A program made the translations under genes and the position numbers. The notes beneath the pieces were generated by a model. That model searched no databases. It was not told the DNA's origin and was given only the letters and a program-made list of their open reading frames with translations. Shown piece by piece: positions 11,557 through 23,650 of a stretch of 64,000 nucleotides of DNA; positions within the stretch are counted from its first letter, which is position 1; each line of letters begins with the position of its first letter. The DNA comes from Paramarasmius palmivorus (lineage: Eukaryota; Basidiomycota; Agaricomycetes; Agaricales; Marasmiaceae), in NCBI GenBank assembly GCA_037176845.1, contig JAYKXP010000006.1:186001-250000 (forward strand). The letters run 5' to 3'.

Positions 11557-13481
11557 TTACGCGGTTCGATCCTGCTTGATCTCCGTGGTCCTCAATATAC
11601 AGTATTTGGACAGGACCACAAGGCCCATCGCCGCTAACATAGTCAACTGATATGAATAGATGAGTTGCGGGTCGTTGATTTACTGAGACCGACATACTGA
11701 TGCAAATAACATGCCATGCCACCAAATGTAGTTCGGACCCACAATTCTACCAGCAATGGGCGGCCCTATGAGAGCCGCAATAGCTGGCGGGATGAGGGAT
11801 AGACCGCATCGCTTCCTAAGATAAGGACCGCTCAGAAGGAGATTGAAATCAATTCAACAACGGGAGCCCACACCATAAATGATTTACGTTTCCAGAGCGG
11901 ATGCTGACCTCGTTGACTAGGGGAAGGTACATCCCGTTGGCTATAAGAGGAATTGAGTATCATTACATCGGAATGCTGAACCGATACGTACTGGCGCCGA
12001 AGAAAAACCCGTAACTGTACGGTAAGACGTAAGTTTTGATATGGAGATAGTGAATCTGTGTGCTTACAACACAGCAAACAGAAATAGGCCTTCAGGTGTT
12101 GTAGCTCCTAGCATTGCAAAGCACAAAGCACCTGGTGAATTGTTAGATTAATCAGGATGTTGGGTCAATTATCGCGTACCACAGATCGTCAAGCACGGGA
12201 TATAGATATTGAGAACTCCAAAACGATCCGCAAAGTAGTTGGGAATCACGCGTCCGAACATTCCAGTGAAGTTGAGAACGGCCAGAGCGTAGAATGAGGT
12301 GGTTTTGCTCGACCCATGCATTTGAGCGAACAGCTGGACATAGAAGGGAGGTACAAAAGTCCCCAAGGACATGATGAACCCCTGAAACATCGCGAGAAGA
12401 AAGGGCCAGTCGCTTTGGGCACGAGTGAGCACCCCTTTCCAGCTGGGGTGCACTGTCGCTTGGTCTTCATCAAATCGTGTCTTCGGGTATCTCATTAAAC
12501 AGCATCCCAAAATGAAGCAGGCAAGGGTGATGAGAGCAGCCACGCGAATGCCCCAATGGAATCCGAGGCTTCCTTGAATGAGATAATTGAGGCCGACTAG
12601 CGGTCTTGAGTGAGCATGGACGTCTAACACTAACACATCTGTCGACTCACTTGAGAAGGCCAAGCCGCCGACAGATATGCTGGAATCTACTAAACCCTGA
12701 ATGAGGGTAAACTATACGGTGATCGAAAGATAATGAATACTTACGATCACAAAAGCGTGGCCCTCTCGAAAATGTCGAATGGGGACTACTGCTGTCGGTA
12801 GAAAGAGCAGCCCGACCCCTAAGCCCATGCCTATGCCTTGAGAGAGGAAGATCTGCAGAGAAAAATGAACGGTATGTCGAGGTATCGGTTCTCTTCGCTC
12901 TTACTTGATAAAACTCCTGCCCTGCAAACGAAGACATGAAAAGACTGAAAACGAACAGGGCGCAGCCCGAGAATGTGATTGCACGAAAATGACCGCGGTC
13001 CATGCTATGGGACGATTGAGACATATATATATATCATGTTCGAACGTGCTCACAGTTCTCCTCCCAACGGGGACATGAAATATTCAAGGCCGATTTGAAT
13101 ACTACCAATCCAGCTTATAGCAGATGCAGAACTATCCGGGAGCCACGTCGTCGTGTAGAATTCTTGCAACACCCCATATGAAGAGACCTGGATCAGAATG
13201 TCAAATTGGTCAACACTATCACTTCATGCATTGACTGACGATTCCGACGGCACAACACTGAATGAGCCACGCTCCGAAGACTAGATGAGGTGATAGGTCA
13301 GATGTTTCTGGTGACGAAGAGAATGTAACTAACCGGTGCTCCAAGCACGCCAACGGCCCTCAGCATAGGCCCTGGGTGAGTCTTTCAGCTCCGAAACCAT
13401 TTTCTCGTCGTGCGGGGTGTTTTGAACATGAACATCAGCATCTTGAACGGGTGGGTGCCCGTTTGGGGAGGTATCGATCAT
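11557..13481 (-). CDS. MFS monocarboxylate transporter-like protein (MCT/Mch family)
   Basis: Major facilitator of the monocarboxylate-porter type, which in fungi includes riboflavin and monocarboxylate-like permeases. The start ATG at 13481-13479 gives a hydrophilic N-terminus (MIDTSPNGHPPVQDADVH...). Then follow VFGAWLIQCCAVGIVSSYGVLQEFYTTTWL (split here by an intron) and SASAISWIGS, the typical TM1/TM2 pattern of fungal MCTs. Later parts show GLGVGLLFLPTAVVP-like and LGFHWGIRVAALI segments, YFADRFG, and IPPAIAALIGPPIAG near the C-terminus. The last residues are YCILRTTEIKQDRTA, with TAA at 11557-11559. Many short introns are present. The substrate is not predictable. Its start faces the mitochondrial carrier gene across a 483-bp divergent promoter region. 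Confidence 0.83.
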
Positions 13482-13964
13482 CACTTGAAGCTGGGAGGTT
13501 CAAGTGAGCGGCACGCATCTGTGAGCGTTTTGAACGGCATGAGTTCTTGCGGCCATCACCAACGGCTCGCCCATGATTCATGGAAGACTGATACCCGCAG
13601 GAAGCTGTGGAAGATCGAAACTCGAGCCAGTAAGGTTGCGACTCATGTTTCCGAGTCGCTTCTGAGGAGACATCATGATGCATATGCAGGCAACCTTGTG
13701 AAAAATGTGACATCGTGCACCGTGACCTGACCGTGACTCGGAGATCTTCCCGCTTTGTTCCAGCTCCATACTTATGTACATTCAATCCCGATTCCATTTC
13801 AAGGGAGCCGAAATGCGAGCAGTCACTAGTCACTAATTACAACTCGACCTCCCACGACACTACACGATTCCTGAAGTACCCCATACAAGCAAATCGTCTC
13901 AAGGCCATACCACGTGCGGGAGGACAGTCTATAGATTTCACTTCGCCAATTGACTCCTCCGCCA
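13482..13964. promoter_or_regulatory. Divergent intergenic region (MCT-like / mitochondrial carrier)
   Basis: Start codons on both sides point outward, so this stretch must contain both promoters. I see no clear TATA box or repeated operator. Open frames here overlap on both strands and show no domain. Confidence 0.4.
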
Positions 13965-15490
13965 ATGAGTGCAACAAAGCCACCTCTCTCTACACCTGAG
14001 GCTTTCCTGTTGGGTGGTATTGCTGCCTGTGGTGCAGTGAGTAAGCAGTTGGGCCGTTGAACCGGTGATGACTCGAGCTCCTTCCAGGTGACCGTGTCCA
14101 ACCCTGCAGAAGTAGCCAAAACCCGCCTCCAGCTTCAAGGAGAACTAGCAAAAGACGGGGGTACCAGGGTATACAGGAATACGTTCGACGTATTGGCTAA
14201 GACGGCAAGAAACGAGGGGATTGGCGGTATACAAAGGGGTTTGGCCCCAGCAGTACGAGTTCCCAGCTCTTGACCTTTTCTCCGGATCACTGACGCGCCT
14301 CTTCGTTAGTACGCATATCAAGTAAAGCTGTCGTTTCTGTTCTTTTTGCATACGTCTAAAGGATTTGCAGATTCTGGTTAACGGCGCACGTCTAGGTTTA
14401 GTGCATTTGTTCTACATTCGGGTGTCATGACTGAACGCTTCTTAGGTTTCTATGAGCCAATGAGGCAAGGACTGAATGGCGCTATAAATCGATCTCCGTC
14501 CGAACAAGTCATGGCTACGTCAGTTGTCGCCGGTGCCACGACTGGTGCTATCGGAGGTTTTCTTTCCATACATTTCGCCTTTTTCGTGACGCTTATCGTT
14601 CTTCTGTTTAAGCTACGTTGGGAAACCCTATGTTCCTCGTCAAGGCACGAATGCAAGTCAGTTTCGGCGTTTTTTATCGAGCGGCACATACGTGCTCAAT
14701 CTAAATTCTTCAGGCATATTCTCCCGCGTTGCCGGTCGGGACTCAGCACCACTACCGAAATTCATTCCACGCTCTATCTTCCATCATTCGGGGAGAGGGA
14801 CTTCGCGGGCTTCTACGTGGAACTAGCGCGGCCGTGATTCGAACGGCCTCTGGATCATCGGTAGATCACATAGATAATGGCAGATGATGATGCTTAACGC
14901 TGTTTACAGGTGCAAGTTCCCTCGTACGTGTGGGCAAAGGGGCAATTTGTCAAACGTGGAATACTCCCCCCTGACAGCTTTTGGACATTTCTAGCTAGTA
15001 GTTCTGTGTCAGGTCTTATCGCAGTTAGTCCTACATGCAGCAGAATATCAGCTTCTCTCACTGATACAACATTTCTTATTGATAGTTGGCGGCAATGCAG
15101 CCGACAGATACGGTCAGCACCATTCGAAGTTCTATCGGCGAAATCTAACATGTCTTAGGTTCTTACACGAATGTACAACCAACCCGTGAAAATTCTGCCC
15201 AACGGGAAACACGTAGGGGTACTGTATGCTAATCCTCTCGATGCACTCATCAAGATCGCTAAGACCGAAGGGCCATTGGGGTGGTACAAAGGTACGTACC
15301 ATGTTGACTAGCTCTGGCTATGACTTACCGTAATCAACAGGCACATTTGCACATTTTCTGCGTTTCACACCGCATACGTGAGTTATTTGTCTTACAGACA
15401 CCTCATTAGTATTCACTATTCGCTAGAATCATGACTCTCACCTTCAATGATCTGATCACTAACTTTTACATTAGATTACAGGACAAGTGA
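13965..15490 (+). CDS. Mitochondrial carrier, oxaloacetate-carrier type (SLC25A34/35, Oac1-like)
   Basis: Inner mitochondrial membrane solute carrier. It starts MSATKPPLSTPEAFLLGGIAACGA, and after the first intron (14037-14087) reads VTVSNPAEVAKTRLQLQGE, the first carrier signature with PxE instead of PxD. The second signature is GNPMFLVKARMQ followed by EGLRGLLRG; the third is MQPTDTVLTRMYNQP followed by EGPLGWYKG. The C-terminus LRFTPHTIMTLTFNDLI is typical of the Oac1/SLC25A35 group, where RxxPHT precedes the last helix. The protein ends LQDK, with TGA at 15488-15490. About ten exons. Yeast Oac1 imports oxaloacetate and sulfate and also exports alpha-isopropylmalate. The gene is convergent with ILV5, with 53 bp between stop codons. 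Group membership is inferred from motifs; a phylogeny was not possible. Confidence 0.85.
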
Positions 15491-15543
15491 TCACTGTATT
15501 CAGAGCGTGATAGAATATAATTCTTGGGAAACAGTAAAGTCCT

Positions 15544-16984
15544 TCATGTAGAGGACTTGGAACCTTCAGGACGTAATGAACGAACGACTTCTCCTGGAAA
15601 TGCCATTTTCATACATATTGTAGCTCAGGGCGTAAGGATGTGCTTACCTGTCCGCCAAATTTCTTGCTGCTCAATGCTACGGATCTCTTTGAGGAGGTCT
15701 TCGCGGTATGTAGCACGCCCATTAAATTCCAGAGCTCGGCGGGTCTCGGTTCCGTTTCTGACACTTTCATAGAGCTCTTCAAAGAGTGGCATTGTGGCAC
15801 TTTCGAATCTCGGTGCCCAGTCTAACGCGCCACGACGTGCAGTGGTAGAGCAGGCATTTGCAAGGTGCTCCATTCTATGAATATGTTCAGTGTCATGGTA
15901 TCCAACATTTAGAAGACATGTGCTTACCCGCGCTCACCAATCAAGGGTATCAAGGACTGGGTTGCCTCCTCGACAGTTTCATTGAAAGCTTCTGATGGCG
16001 AGTGCCCGTTCTTCCGAAGAATGGCGTATTGCGCGTTGAAAAGACCCATCAGCGCGCCCATGAGCTGCATGTAAGGTAAAGGGTTCAAGTCGGATCACGA
16101 AATATGCATTGAATATTATACTAACGATGCCTCTTTCCCCGACCAAGTCCGAGTAAACCTCCTTCTCGCAGGTCGTTTCGTACATGTAGCCCGACCCGAT
16201 AGCGACACCTAAGGCTACCGCCTTCTCTTTAGCATTTCCGGTGACATCCTGCCAGACCGCGACGCTCGAGTTGATTCCACGACCTTCTTTGAAGAGTGAA
16301 CGGACAGTTCGGCCAGAACCCTTCGGCGCTACTAATATCACATCCACATCTGGAGGTGCCACAACGCCAGTGATGTCGCTGTAGACCAGAGAAAATCCGT
16401 GCGAAAAGTAGAGTGTTTTGCCTTTCGTAATTAACGGTTTGAGAGTTGACCAAGTCTGGGATTGTCCAGCATCGGAAAGTAAATTCATGATAATCGACCC
16501 TCGCTTCGTAGCTTCTTCAACAGGAAAAAGGGTTTCACCAGGTACCTATCAAATTACAGTGAGCACCGAGAGGAATGCGAGACCTGATGTCGAACAAGTA
16601 CCCATCCATCCTCCTGCGCTTGTTTCCAGCTTTCGCCCCCTTCTCTAACACCAACAACCACGTTCAGCCCGTTATCCCGTGCATTCAGACCTTGCCCGTG
16701 CCCTTGAGCCCCGTAACCAATGACAGCCAGCAATTGATCTTCAAAATACCTCTGCAGCTTTGATACTGGCCAGTCACTTCGCTCGTATACGGTCTCTTTC
16801 GTCCCAGCGAAATCAATTGTCTTCAAGCCGCGACAAGATGGCACAGGCTGAATACACGACTCAGAAATCGGAGTGGATACCAATATAAACGACTTGCCAC
16901 TTTGGATAAGATGGGTGTTCTAGTCCTCCGTGCTATGTGGAAAGATGGACATATGGCCTTGAGACGACCTGGCAATAGTAGCAT
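15544..16984 (-). CDS. ILV5: Ketol-acid reductoisomerase, mitochondrial
   Basis: Acetohydroxyacid isomeroreductase, second step of valine, leucine and isoleucine synthesis in the mitochondrial matrix; uses NADPH and Mg2+. The N-terminus MLLLPGRLKAICPSFHIARR is basic and hydroxylated, as in a mitochondrial presequence. After a 53-bp intron come TIDFAGTKETVYERSDWPV and the NADP loop GYGAQGHGQGLNARD. Further motifs are IMNLLSD, FSHGFS, VAPKGSGRTVRSLF and SDLVGERG, whose Asp and Glu bind the two Mg2+ ions. The knotted C-terminal domain continues with LMGALMGLFNAQYAI, EEATQSLIPLIGERG, ARRGALDW and EIWRTGEVVRSLRPE, ending KSST and TGA at 15544-15546. It is a short, class I-like enzyme of about 390-400 aa. 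The first intron donor (GTGGCA) is weak, so the extent of the presequence is less certain than the rest. Confidence 0.93.
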
Positions 16985-17687
16985 GGTGCCGACGTAGCTC
17001 GCCTAGCGGTTTTATATGTAGGACTACAGTGACTGGCTCTTTAAATAATGGAAAGGTGCTTACATCCAGCCTGACCTGACCTTCAATTCAACGGGATCAT
17101 ACCCAGGTTGCGGCTTCAGTAAGGTCTCCTGCAAACTTTAAATTTTGTAACTTGATGAATCTAACACTACACCAAGATTTCTGCCGTCCCTCCAATCTCC
17201 GTTCTCGGGAGAAGCGATTCCTCCGCTGTGTATGTCAAGTTGTTGAAATCGATATCAGATCTGATACTGAGTCACAGTGTCACAGTGGTGGCTCGTGGGA
17301 AAGGAAGTCACGCGGGCCATGGCGCCGGGAATTTCAATCAATCACTGGTAAGTACCACCTTGACTTGTTCATCATGCTCCAGAATCCATCGTTGAACGAA
17401 TTCATCGCTACCGGATAGGTGATGTTATGGGCGGTCCTGGGAAAGAATTCAATTGTATACTATTCCAGGCCCGGGAGATCCAAAGATGGACGTCGATGGA
17501 CAGTCTCGCGCCTCTCTAGCTGCCGAAAAACCCGTGCAACTTAGAGTACAGTGATACACTTTTTGGTATTGAAACTCATGGTGTTGTCGGAACATCAGTT
17601 GTATATCGGCTTCATGATGCTGTGTCAACAGGTTTGAGTATATTAGGATACCCGCATTCTTCAAGGTATCTCCTGCGTCTTTGCACC
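16985..17687. promoter_or_regulatory. Divergent intergenic region (ILV5 / seven-helix protein)
   Basis: 703 bp between outward-facing start codons; must hold both promoters. No gene is supported: open frames are under 90 codons and have no family. No Leu3- or Gcn4-like element is clear enough to name. Confidence 0.4.
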
Positions 17688-19205
17688 ATGGGGGGCACAA
17701 TTCCTGTTCCAACGACAGAACTTGTCGGAACTTTCTTGGAAACTTTGTTCTATGGTAAGTAATGCCTCTAGTCCGCGGCGATTTATCCGTTCAAAGATTG
17801 GTTCAAGGCATCTACTTGGTCGTCTTTCCTCAGTGCATGTCTATCATGATGAAAAGACGAATCAACGCGTCAACCAAGGTGTATTTCATTGGTACGATGG
17901 TGGTATCTATGGTACTTATTACTATGGTGAGTGGGGGCAGATATTTCAAGATTAAGTCTCACTCAGACTGATACGAGTTAACAGCATATTGCCGTGGACC
18001 TGACTCGGGCCTTTCAGGCGTTCACCAACAACATCAGTGTTGGACATGCAGCGGAGGCTTACTATGCCAACGTCAATACACCTCTCAATGTCTGCAAAAA
18101 TGCGTCGTATGTGAGTATGACTATGATAGGAGACATCGTCCTGGTAAGACACCCATACCCAATCCTTGTGGTTGTATCGCCAACTGAGCTGTCACAGTTA
18201 TACAGGACTTTCATCATCTGGGGACGCAATTACTGGGTGATCATCCTGCCTTTTCTTCTGATATGTCTCGATTTCGGTTCGTGTTGTTTTGGTGGTTTCA
18301 TAAAGAAATCCTATAATGAGTAGCCGTCTACAGCAATGTCCGTGTGGTTCACCTGGTCGATCAGAGAAGCTAAACCTGGTAGCAGCGTTCTGGTATCGAC
18401 AGTGTTTGATCGATCAAAGTACTTTTTCCTTGCCACATTGGCGATGAATCTCCTGTGCACTCGTACGTCTGCGACAAGTTCTCCAGCTGGCCACATCTCA
18501 CTAGATCTGTAGTCCTCATCGCGTACAAACTATGGGCAGTAGGTCGTGCGGTAAGGGAATATACGCAGACACGCCGCGGGGCCAATGCTTTATTCATCGT
18601 TCTGGAATCAGGTAAGTCCAACTTGGGATTCCTGACCATTCCTGCTCCTGATCCAGCAATACAAATACAGCGGCTATCTACACCACAGTGCTCACTTGCT
18701 TGATCGCACTCTCTATCACAAACAACTCTGCAATGTTCTTCTTTCTCAACTCGGTGCGCCAATTTTGACGATTTCTCTCAAATCCTGTCTAAGCACACTC
18801 GGTTTAGATGCCACCGCTCATCGTCAGTATTCATTTATTTGTCAGGTCTATTTCAGTTGCTCATTATTCGTTGTGTAGGGATCCGTTTTCTCGTATGTCA
18901 TTCTCAGAAGTACATCATCGGATGCAACTCGCTATACCTCTACCATGGTGTCGAGTACCCTCACAGGAGATTCTCGCTCGACAGGCCGCTCTGGAGGGTT
19001 CCTTCCCAAACGAAGGGAAAGGGACACTACACGACCTCTGGACAATGGTGTTCACGTTCACCTAGAGCGCATGATTCACGCCGATTCGAGTGTGGGCGGA
19101 GAAGTCACGGGAAAGAGGCAGGAAGATCATAACTCACCTCCGCTACTCGAATGGTCCAACTCAGGAGATCCCGAGCTCGGCCGAAAAGTGATAACGGGGA
19201 TATGA
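17688..19205 (+). CDS. Agaricomycete seven-helix membrane protein, copy 1
   Basis: Predicted polytopic membrane protein of a very large Agaricomycete family without assigned function. It starts MGGTIPVPTTELVGTFLETLFYGIYLVVFPQC (read across the first intron), in which a short exoplasmic N-terminus enters TM1. Later helices include VYFIGTMVVSMVLITM, IGDIVLLYRTFIIWGRNYWVI, FFLATLAMNLLCT, LFIVLESAAIYTTVLTC and PLIGSVFSYVILRS. The last helix only reads correctly if a 56-bp intron ends at the GTGTAG before 'ggatccgttttc' (near 18880). The C-terminal tail is hydrophilic and carries VHVHLERMIHADSSVGGE, a short strand motif seen in these tails. About nine exons; TGA at 19203-19205. It resembles neither STE3 pheromone receptors nor DUF6533 proteins in motif. 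It is convergent with a related gene at 19686-21265. Confidence 0.75.
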
Positions 19206-19685
19206 CGCATAGCAAGTTGCGGCCTCCTAACTCGCTGGAGGGTGAATAGGGCTGATCAGCTGTACTTCTCTTTTGGGCTTGTTGTGAATGTAGTTGTTGC
19301 CAGTGTAACAAGATTCCGGCGCGTATCTCCACGCTGTGACAGATTTGATGAAGAATGGAGCCTTAAGGCGAGATCGGTGTGTGGTCTTGTGTGGGTTAGA
19401 CTCCTTTTCGCGTGCTAGAGTGGAAACGAGAATGGTTAGCGAGATTAAACATCACGTACGGATTCAAGTCTGCTTGGAGGAGTTAGCAACTCCTCAGCGC
19501 TCAGCTCGAGGGAACCTCACGTGGCGGGAGCTCTTTCGAGAATGTCAGGACCCTCCGGGATGTCCAACTGTGTCCAATGAGTCATGACGCTAGCAGGTGA
19601 CGGGTCAAAAACGCAGTAGATTTCCTCAGCTTGATATGATCGTGAATACATATTCCGAGCAGTAGCACATGGATGGTGGCAGACT
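19206..19685. other. Convergent intergenic region between the two seven-helix genes
   Basis: 480 bp holding both 3' ends. No conserved ORF or RNA gene was seen. Confidence 0.5.
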
Positions 19686-21265
19686 TCATACCAAATCGTG
19701 ATTTTCATCCTTTCCGACTTTATAATCCCCAGATTCCTCATTAGAGGCCATGGTTCCATGCGGTAGCTCCACTTCGAAGTCATCTTCCGCTCTCGTCTCT
19801 ATAACCCGATGTATCTGCATCGAGATAGAATTGGAACGATGATTGGTGGGACGATTGCGCCAACTATTGTCACTCAGATCAGGAGTGCGCTGCTGTGAAT
19901 TTGAAGTAGCCACTGTAGTGAGGTTGTCTCGGACGGTCAGGCCGAGTCCGAGTCGTACGATGATGAGCGTCGGAGCAATTCCCTTGGGACAATGTGTGAG
20001 TGCATCAAAGGTGACAAGTGAATACCTACCACTATCTGGGAAACTGAGCTATACAAGATGATCTGGTGTAGTGATTACAGGTTGTCAAGTGTGTTTATGC
20101 ACTGAAGAGCGTACCTGGGCCTCGTTATTGGTGGTGAAGAGGACGAGAAGGATCAGGAGAGAACCGGAATACAAAGCACCGGACTCCACACTGCGAATGG
20201 CTAGTGATCAATCAAAGGGAAGTGAAGTTTAGGTCACACGTACATGACAACGAGAGCACGGCTATATTTGAGTCCATGTTGTCTCCCGAGATACGTCGAA
20301 GTATTTCGAGCCATACGCCATATTTTCATAGCTGACATCTCATCAGATACACGCGTCTGAGAGGACAGATGTGGAGACATACCAATCAAGCTCGTGACAA
20401 TAACGTTAGTGACGAATGTGAGAGTGAACAAGGTTGTGGCCCAATCTGAGACATGCTTTGAGAACACAGAATCGCCTGAACCACCTCGGCTGATCTCATA
20501 GACGGTGATAGCGCCACTAGCTGCACAGTGGTCAGGTCACGCCAGCATTAAGCACTAGTCACTTACTCGATGAAGCAAGCAACAGAACTATGGGACCGAC
20601 GATGACTTTCCAGTTGTAGCTCCATATAACATATAGACGGTATATCTGCAGGTGTAATAAGTGAGAAAGGCAGTTATTGTGATCAAAGGCGTAGTCCTCA
20701 CAAGAAGTGTATCCGCCATAAAGCTGGACTGTGGGTTAGCAGGAGACATCTGGCAAGAACGGCGTAGTACTTCACCTGTTCAGGACATACAACGCTTCTC
20801 GGAGGACTCTGGTCCAATGCCCGATGTATTCATAGAATGTAAGTGGCGTCTGTCCCTTGCTGGGGGAAATAAAAAATGCGATGATTCCCCTACCCAAGTC
20901 GATGCCAACCCGGATTGTGCAGAGTAAGTATAAAACTATGGCCGTCACTAGCAACGGAATGTTCAAGCCATATGTTCTCTTTTTGTAATAAACGAGGACC
21001 CAGATACATATGGCGAACAAGATCGTGTTCATACCTGCGGACCCTCAAATTTTAGCATTTCAAAATTCGCCGAGCATAGCTGACATACCATATAAGATAT
21101 TCCCTACCTGAAGGAAATGTCAGCCAATGATAGTTTGACCGTGAATACGCCCGCCGCACTCACCCATAGTCCTACGAACTCTGCCTAGACCAGTTTGTCT
21201 GAGTACTGATACTCTATTGGATGGAGATGCATACGTACCTTATCGAGCGTTATTCCTTCAGACAT
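19686..21265 (-). CDS. Agaricomycete seven-helix membrane protein, copy 2
   Basis: Same family as the gene at 17688-19205 but clearly diverged. The short first exon gives MSEGITLDK; the second continues AEFVGLW. Helices read MNTILFAICIWVLVYYKK, LLVTAIVLYLLCTIRVGIDL, the long loop FFISPSKGQTPLTFYEYIGHW, then ALYVLN with the third helix end TLLVWRTYVIWSYNW, WATTLFTLTFVTNVIVTSLI, and the last helix ending in PTLIIVRLGLGLTV. The tail contains ISMQIHRVIETRAEDD, parallel to VHVHLERMIHADSS of copy 1, and ends KDENHDLV. RTYVIW plus the last-helix motif IIVRLG are the shared family marks. About nine exons. Function unknown; a sensor or transporter role would be guesswork. Confidence 0.72.
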
Positions 21266-23650
21266 CTGTGAGGGATCAAAAGACACTGAACTGACCTAAG
21301 AGCGAGGTTCGCCCTACATATAAACGGTGTCCTGTTACCGAATACGCGTAAGGTGTAAGGATTTTGTTGATCAATCAATCGCTTTTAAAAAAGCTACCAT
21401 CGCCCGGGGGAAATGTGGGTATCGCGGGCAGAAGACGTTGATGAACTTCGAAATGCTCGAACGCAGACAGTCAGAGTGCGGCGAAGTCTGGTTGATCAGG
21501 CGGACTCCATACAAATGTATTGTTTGGCGCTTATTGAAATCTTACTCGCACCACAATACAGATGGTTTCCTAAAGGTTGAGAAGGGTAGTCAGTGAAAGC
21601 GTCAAGATTTTGAATGGCATGGATTGATGGCCGAAACAAATTCGGTTGCACTTTTGGCGACACTCTTTAAAGGGAAATACAACCGCGTCGAGTCTATCCG
21701 AGTCTTCGCAAGACGCCATCGAAGCTCGTAGAGTGATATATCTTTTGATAGAGCAGGTACTGCGGTGGTGCATCTAGTCTGGGCCTCAAACATCAAGATG
21801 GTGAAGAACCACTTATCAGGTTGCTCCACCTGAAATCAACGTATTCTTAGCTTTAACAGAATAGATCACCCCAAGCAAGAAGGCAGAACACGAGACCTAC
21901 TACGGGCAGGAGATTGTAACCGACGATACATCATTCAACATTGAGTCCTAAGATTCGCTGTCCTCTTCCGGTTTCGACTTCCCTAGAGCCAAATATAAGT
22001 GGTTTTAGCAGATGACACGTTCTCACATACCCGTTGGTTTTCCCAAACTATTACACTTCAATATAGGATTTCCGCAAAGCATACCGCCTTTTGGGTGCTT
22101 GATTCTTCGGGTTCGATGAAGGCATGCGTATACCGAAGAGGCTATGACGGGATGTTGATTCTTAAAGAATTCGGTCTCTCCTAGAAAAGAGACATGGGTA
22201 GGAGCACGGTTCGGTTTTTGTACTAGGAGGCGCGGGTATATTGTATCGTCACTGCTTTGCCGTTGAATATTGACCACTTAGAGCGATCAAATACATACCC
22301 AGGAATAGATAGTAGCCCCCTGCGAGATCTTGAGACGCAAGAACCCGTCCGTGATCATCTATAGACTGCAAGATACGCTTTTATGGACCAGACTCGGCAG
22401 TGAATTGGGTGAGGTAATACCGTGATGATTCGAGAGATTGGAAGCGGAACGTTTTGGCTAGAGCGTCAGCATTGCGGAAAGGATAAGCGGAATATCTTAC
22501 TGTAATTGTTGACAATGTTGAGGGGAGAGAATGCGTTCGGGTGGCCTCGTGACTCGAGCTAGTGGAAACGTTATCCCGGCCCGGGGTCATGATAAGGCCG
22601 AACGCTCTTCACTCTCAACCCTGGTGGTGGGCACTGCCGGTGAAGCGCTTGAGTGTTTGGTTTTGTTTGGCCCCGCCCAAAACCTAAAGCACGCTTGCAC
22701 ACGCGATCCATACAGCGGGAGAGGTCGTTTATGTGCTGAATCGAATTTAGATGTTATGTAGAAAAAATTGTCCGCATTAGTTTTTGGATTTTTCAAAATT
22801 TCAGTGACGTCATTTGCCTGTTTATCGTGTTCGAGGTCGATTTTCCCAAATTAAATGCGAAGGATTTTTTGCTAGGAGCATATAGTTTCGATCCCGCGGC
22901 TTGTTTGGGAGGTGATGGCAGTCGTTGTGACGGGGAGAAAGGATCTTCGAGCTTGGTTTTTGGCGTGGAAAACTGATAGATAGATAGATCATGGACGAGA
23001 AGACGCGGGGCCAACGCGTCTTGTCGCGACCTGAATGTCTTTCCTCGACCGCTACAGGCTGCCTAGTACATTGATAGACCTCTATCTTACCAGTGAGGAA
23101 TTGAAGGGCATAACGCCAGTCAAAATTCAAGGGCGTGAGCGTCCCAGCTGGTCTGACATGCTAAAAACTTCTGCACTATTTGATACAATCAATCACAATC
23201 TCCGTTGTTCTTCAAAAAAATGAGCCCAGACTGGACCGTATAATCATGCATTTGTATTTTTGCAAGAAATCTGAGAGTTTAAACAAAAATGTCACAACAG
23301 AAACTATGAAAATCTCCGATTGCAGCAAGATTGCAGTAGAAAAGAGCAATTTACATGATAATCTAATGTTCAAATTGGCCTTAAATGTTACACAGCAGAG
23401 GTACTACCTTAATGAACTTGCTTGCAAGTTAATCGGCATCTATGCGATGCGCTGAGCGATGGGGAGGGCATTGAGACAGGAATCGAAGAGGAATCTGCTT
23501 AGTAAGCCGGACAAGCCAAACCGAGCATTGCCCACCACCATCAACCCTCTCATGGCTAGTAACTCTCATGCCAACAGTTTTATTTTGACCCCGAGAGAAT
23601 AGGTCGCATTGGGTTTCTAGCCTAGCTCACGATATCGTATCCACAAAAGT
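21266..23650. other. Gene-poor stretch between the seven-helix gene and duplication block 2
   Basis: 2.4 kb without a supported gene. On the minus strand around 21880-21920 a hydrophobic reading NLLPVVGLVFCLLAWG appears, but stops interrupt it on both sides and no exon chain could be built. A GATA tetranucleotide run sits near 22977. From about 23170 to 23460 the sequence is strikingly AT-rich compared with its surroundings and encodes a 91-codon lysine/asparagine-rich ORF of unlikely significance. Confidence 0.5.

Noticed and set aside
11560..11575. tRNA B-box-like GGTTCGATCC
   Set aside because: It lies at the 3' end of the MCT-like CDS. No A box, anticodon arm or acceptor stem pairs with it.
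17688..21265. STE3-type pheromone receptors
   Set aside because: The seven-helix layout suggested it, but the STE3 helix motifs (such as PLPWH...AWN in the first loop) are absent, as are nearby pheromone precursor genes with CaaX ends.
21880..22280. Third seven-helix gene on the minus strand
   Set aside because: One hydrophobic stretch only; stops on both sides and no consistent exon chain.
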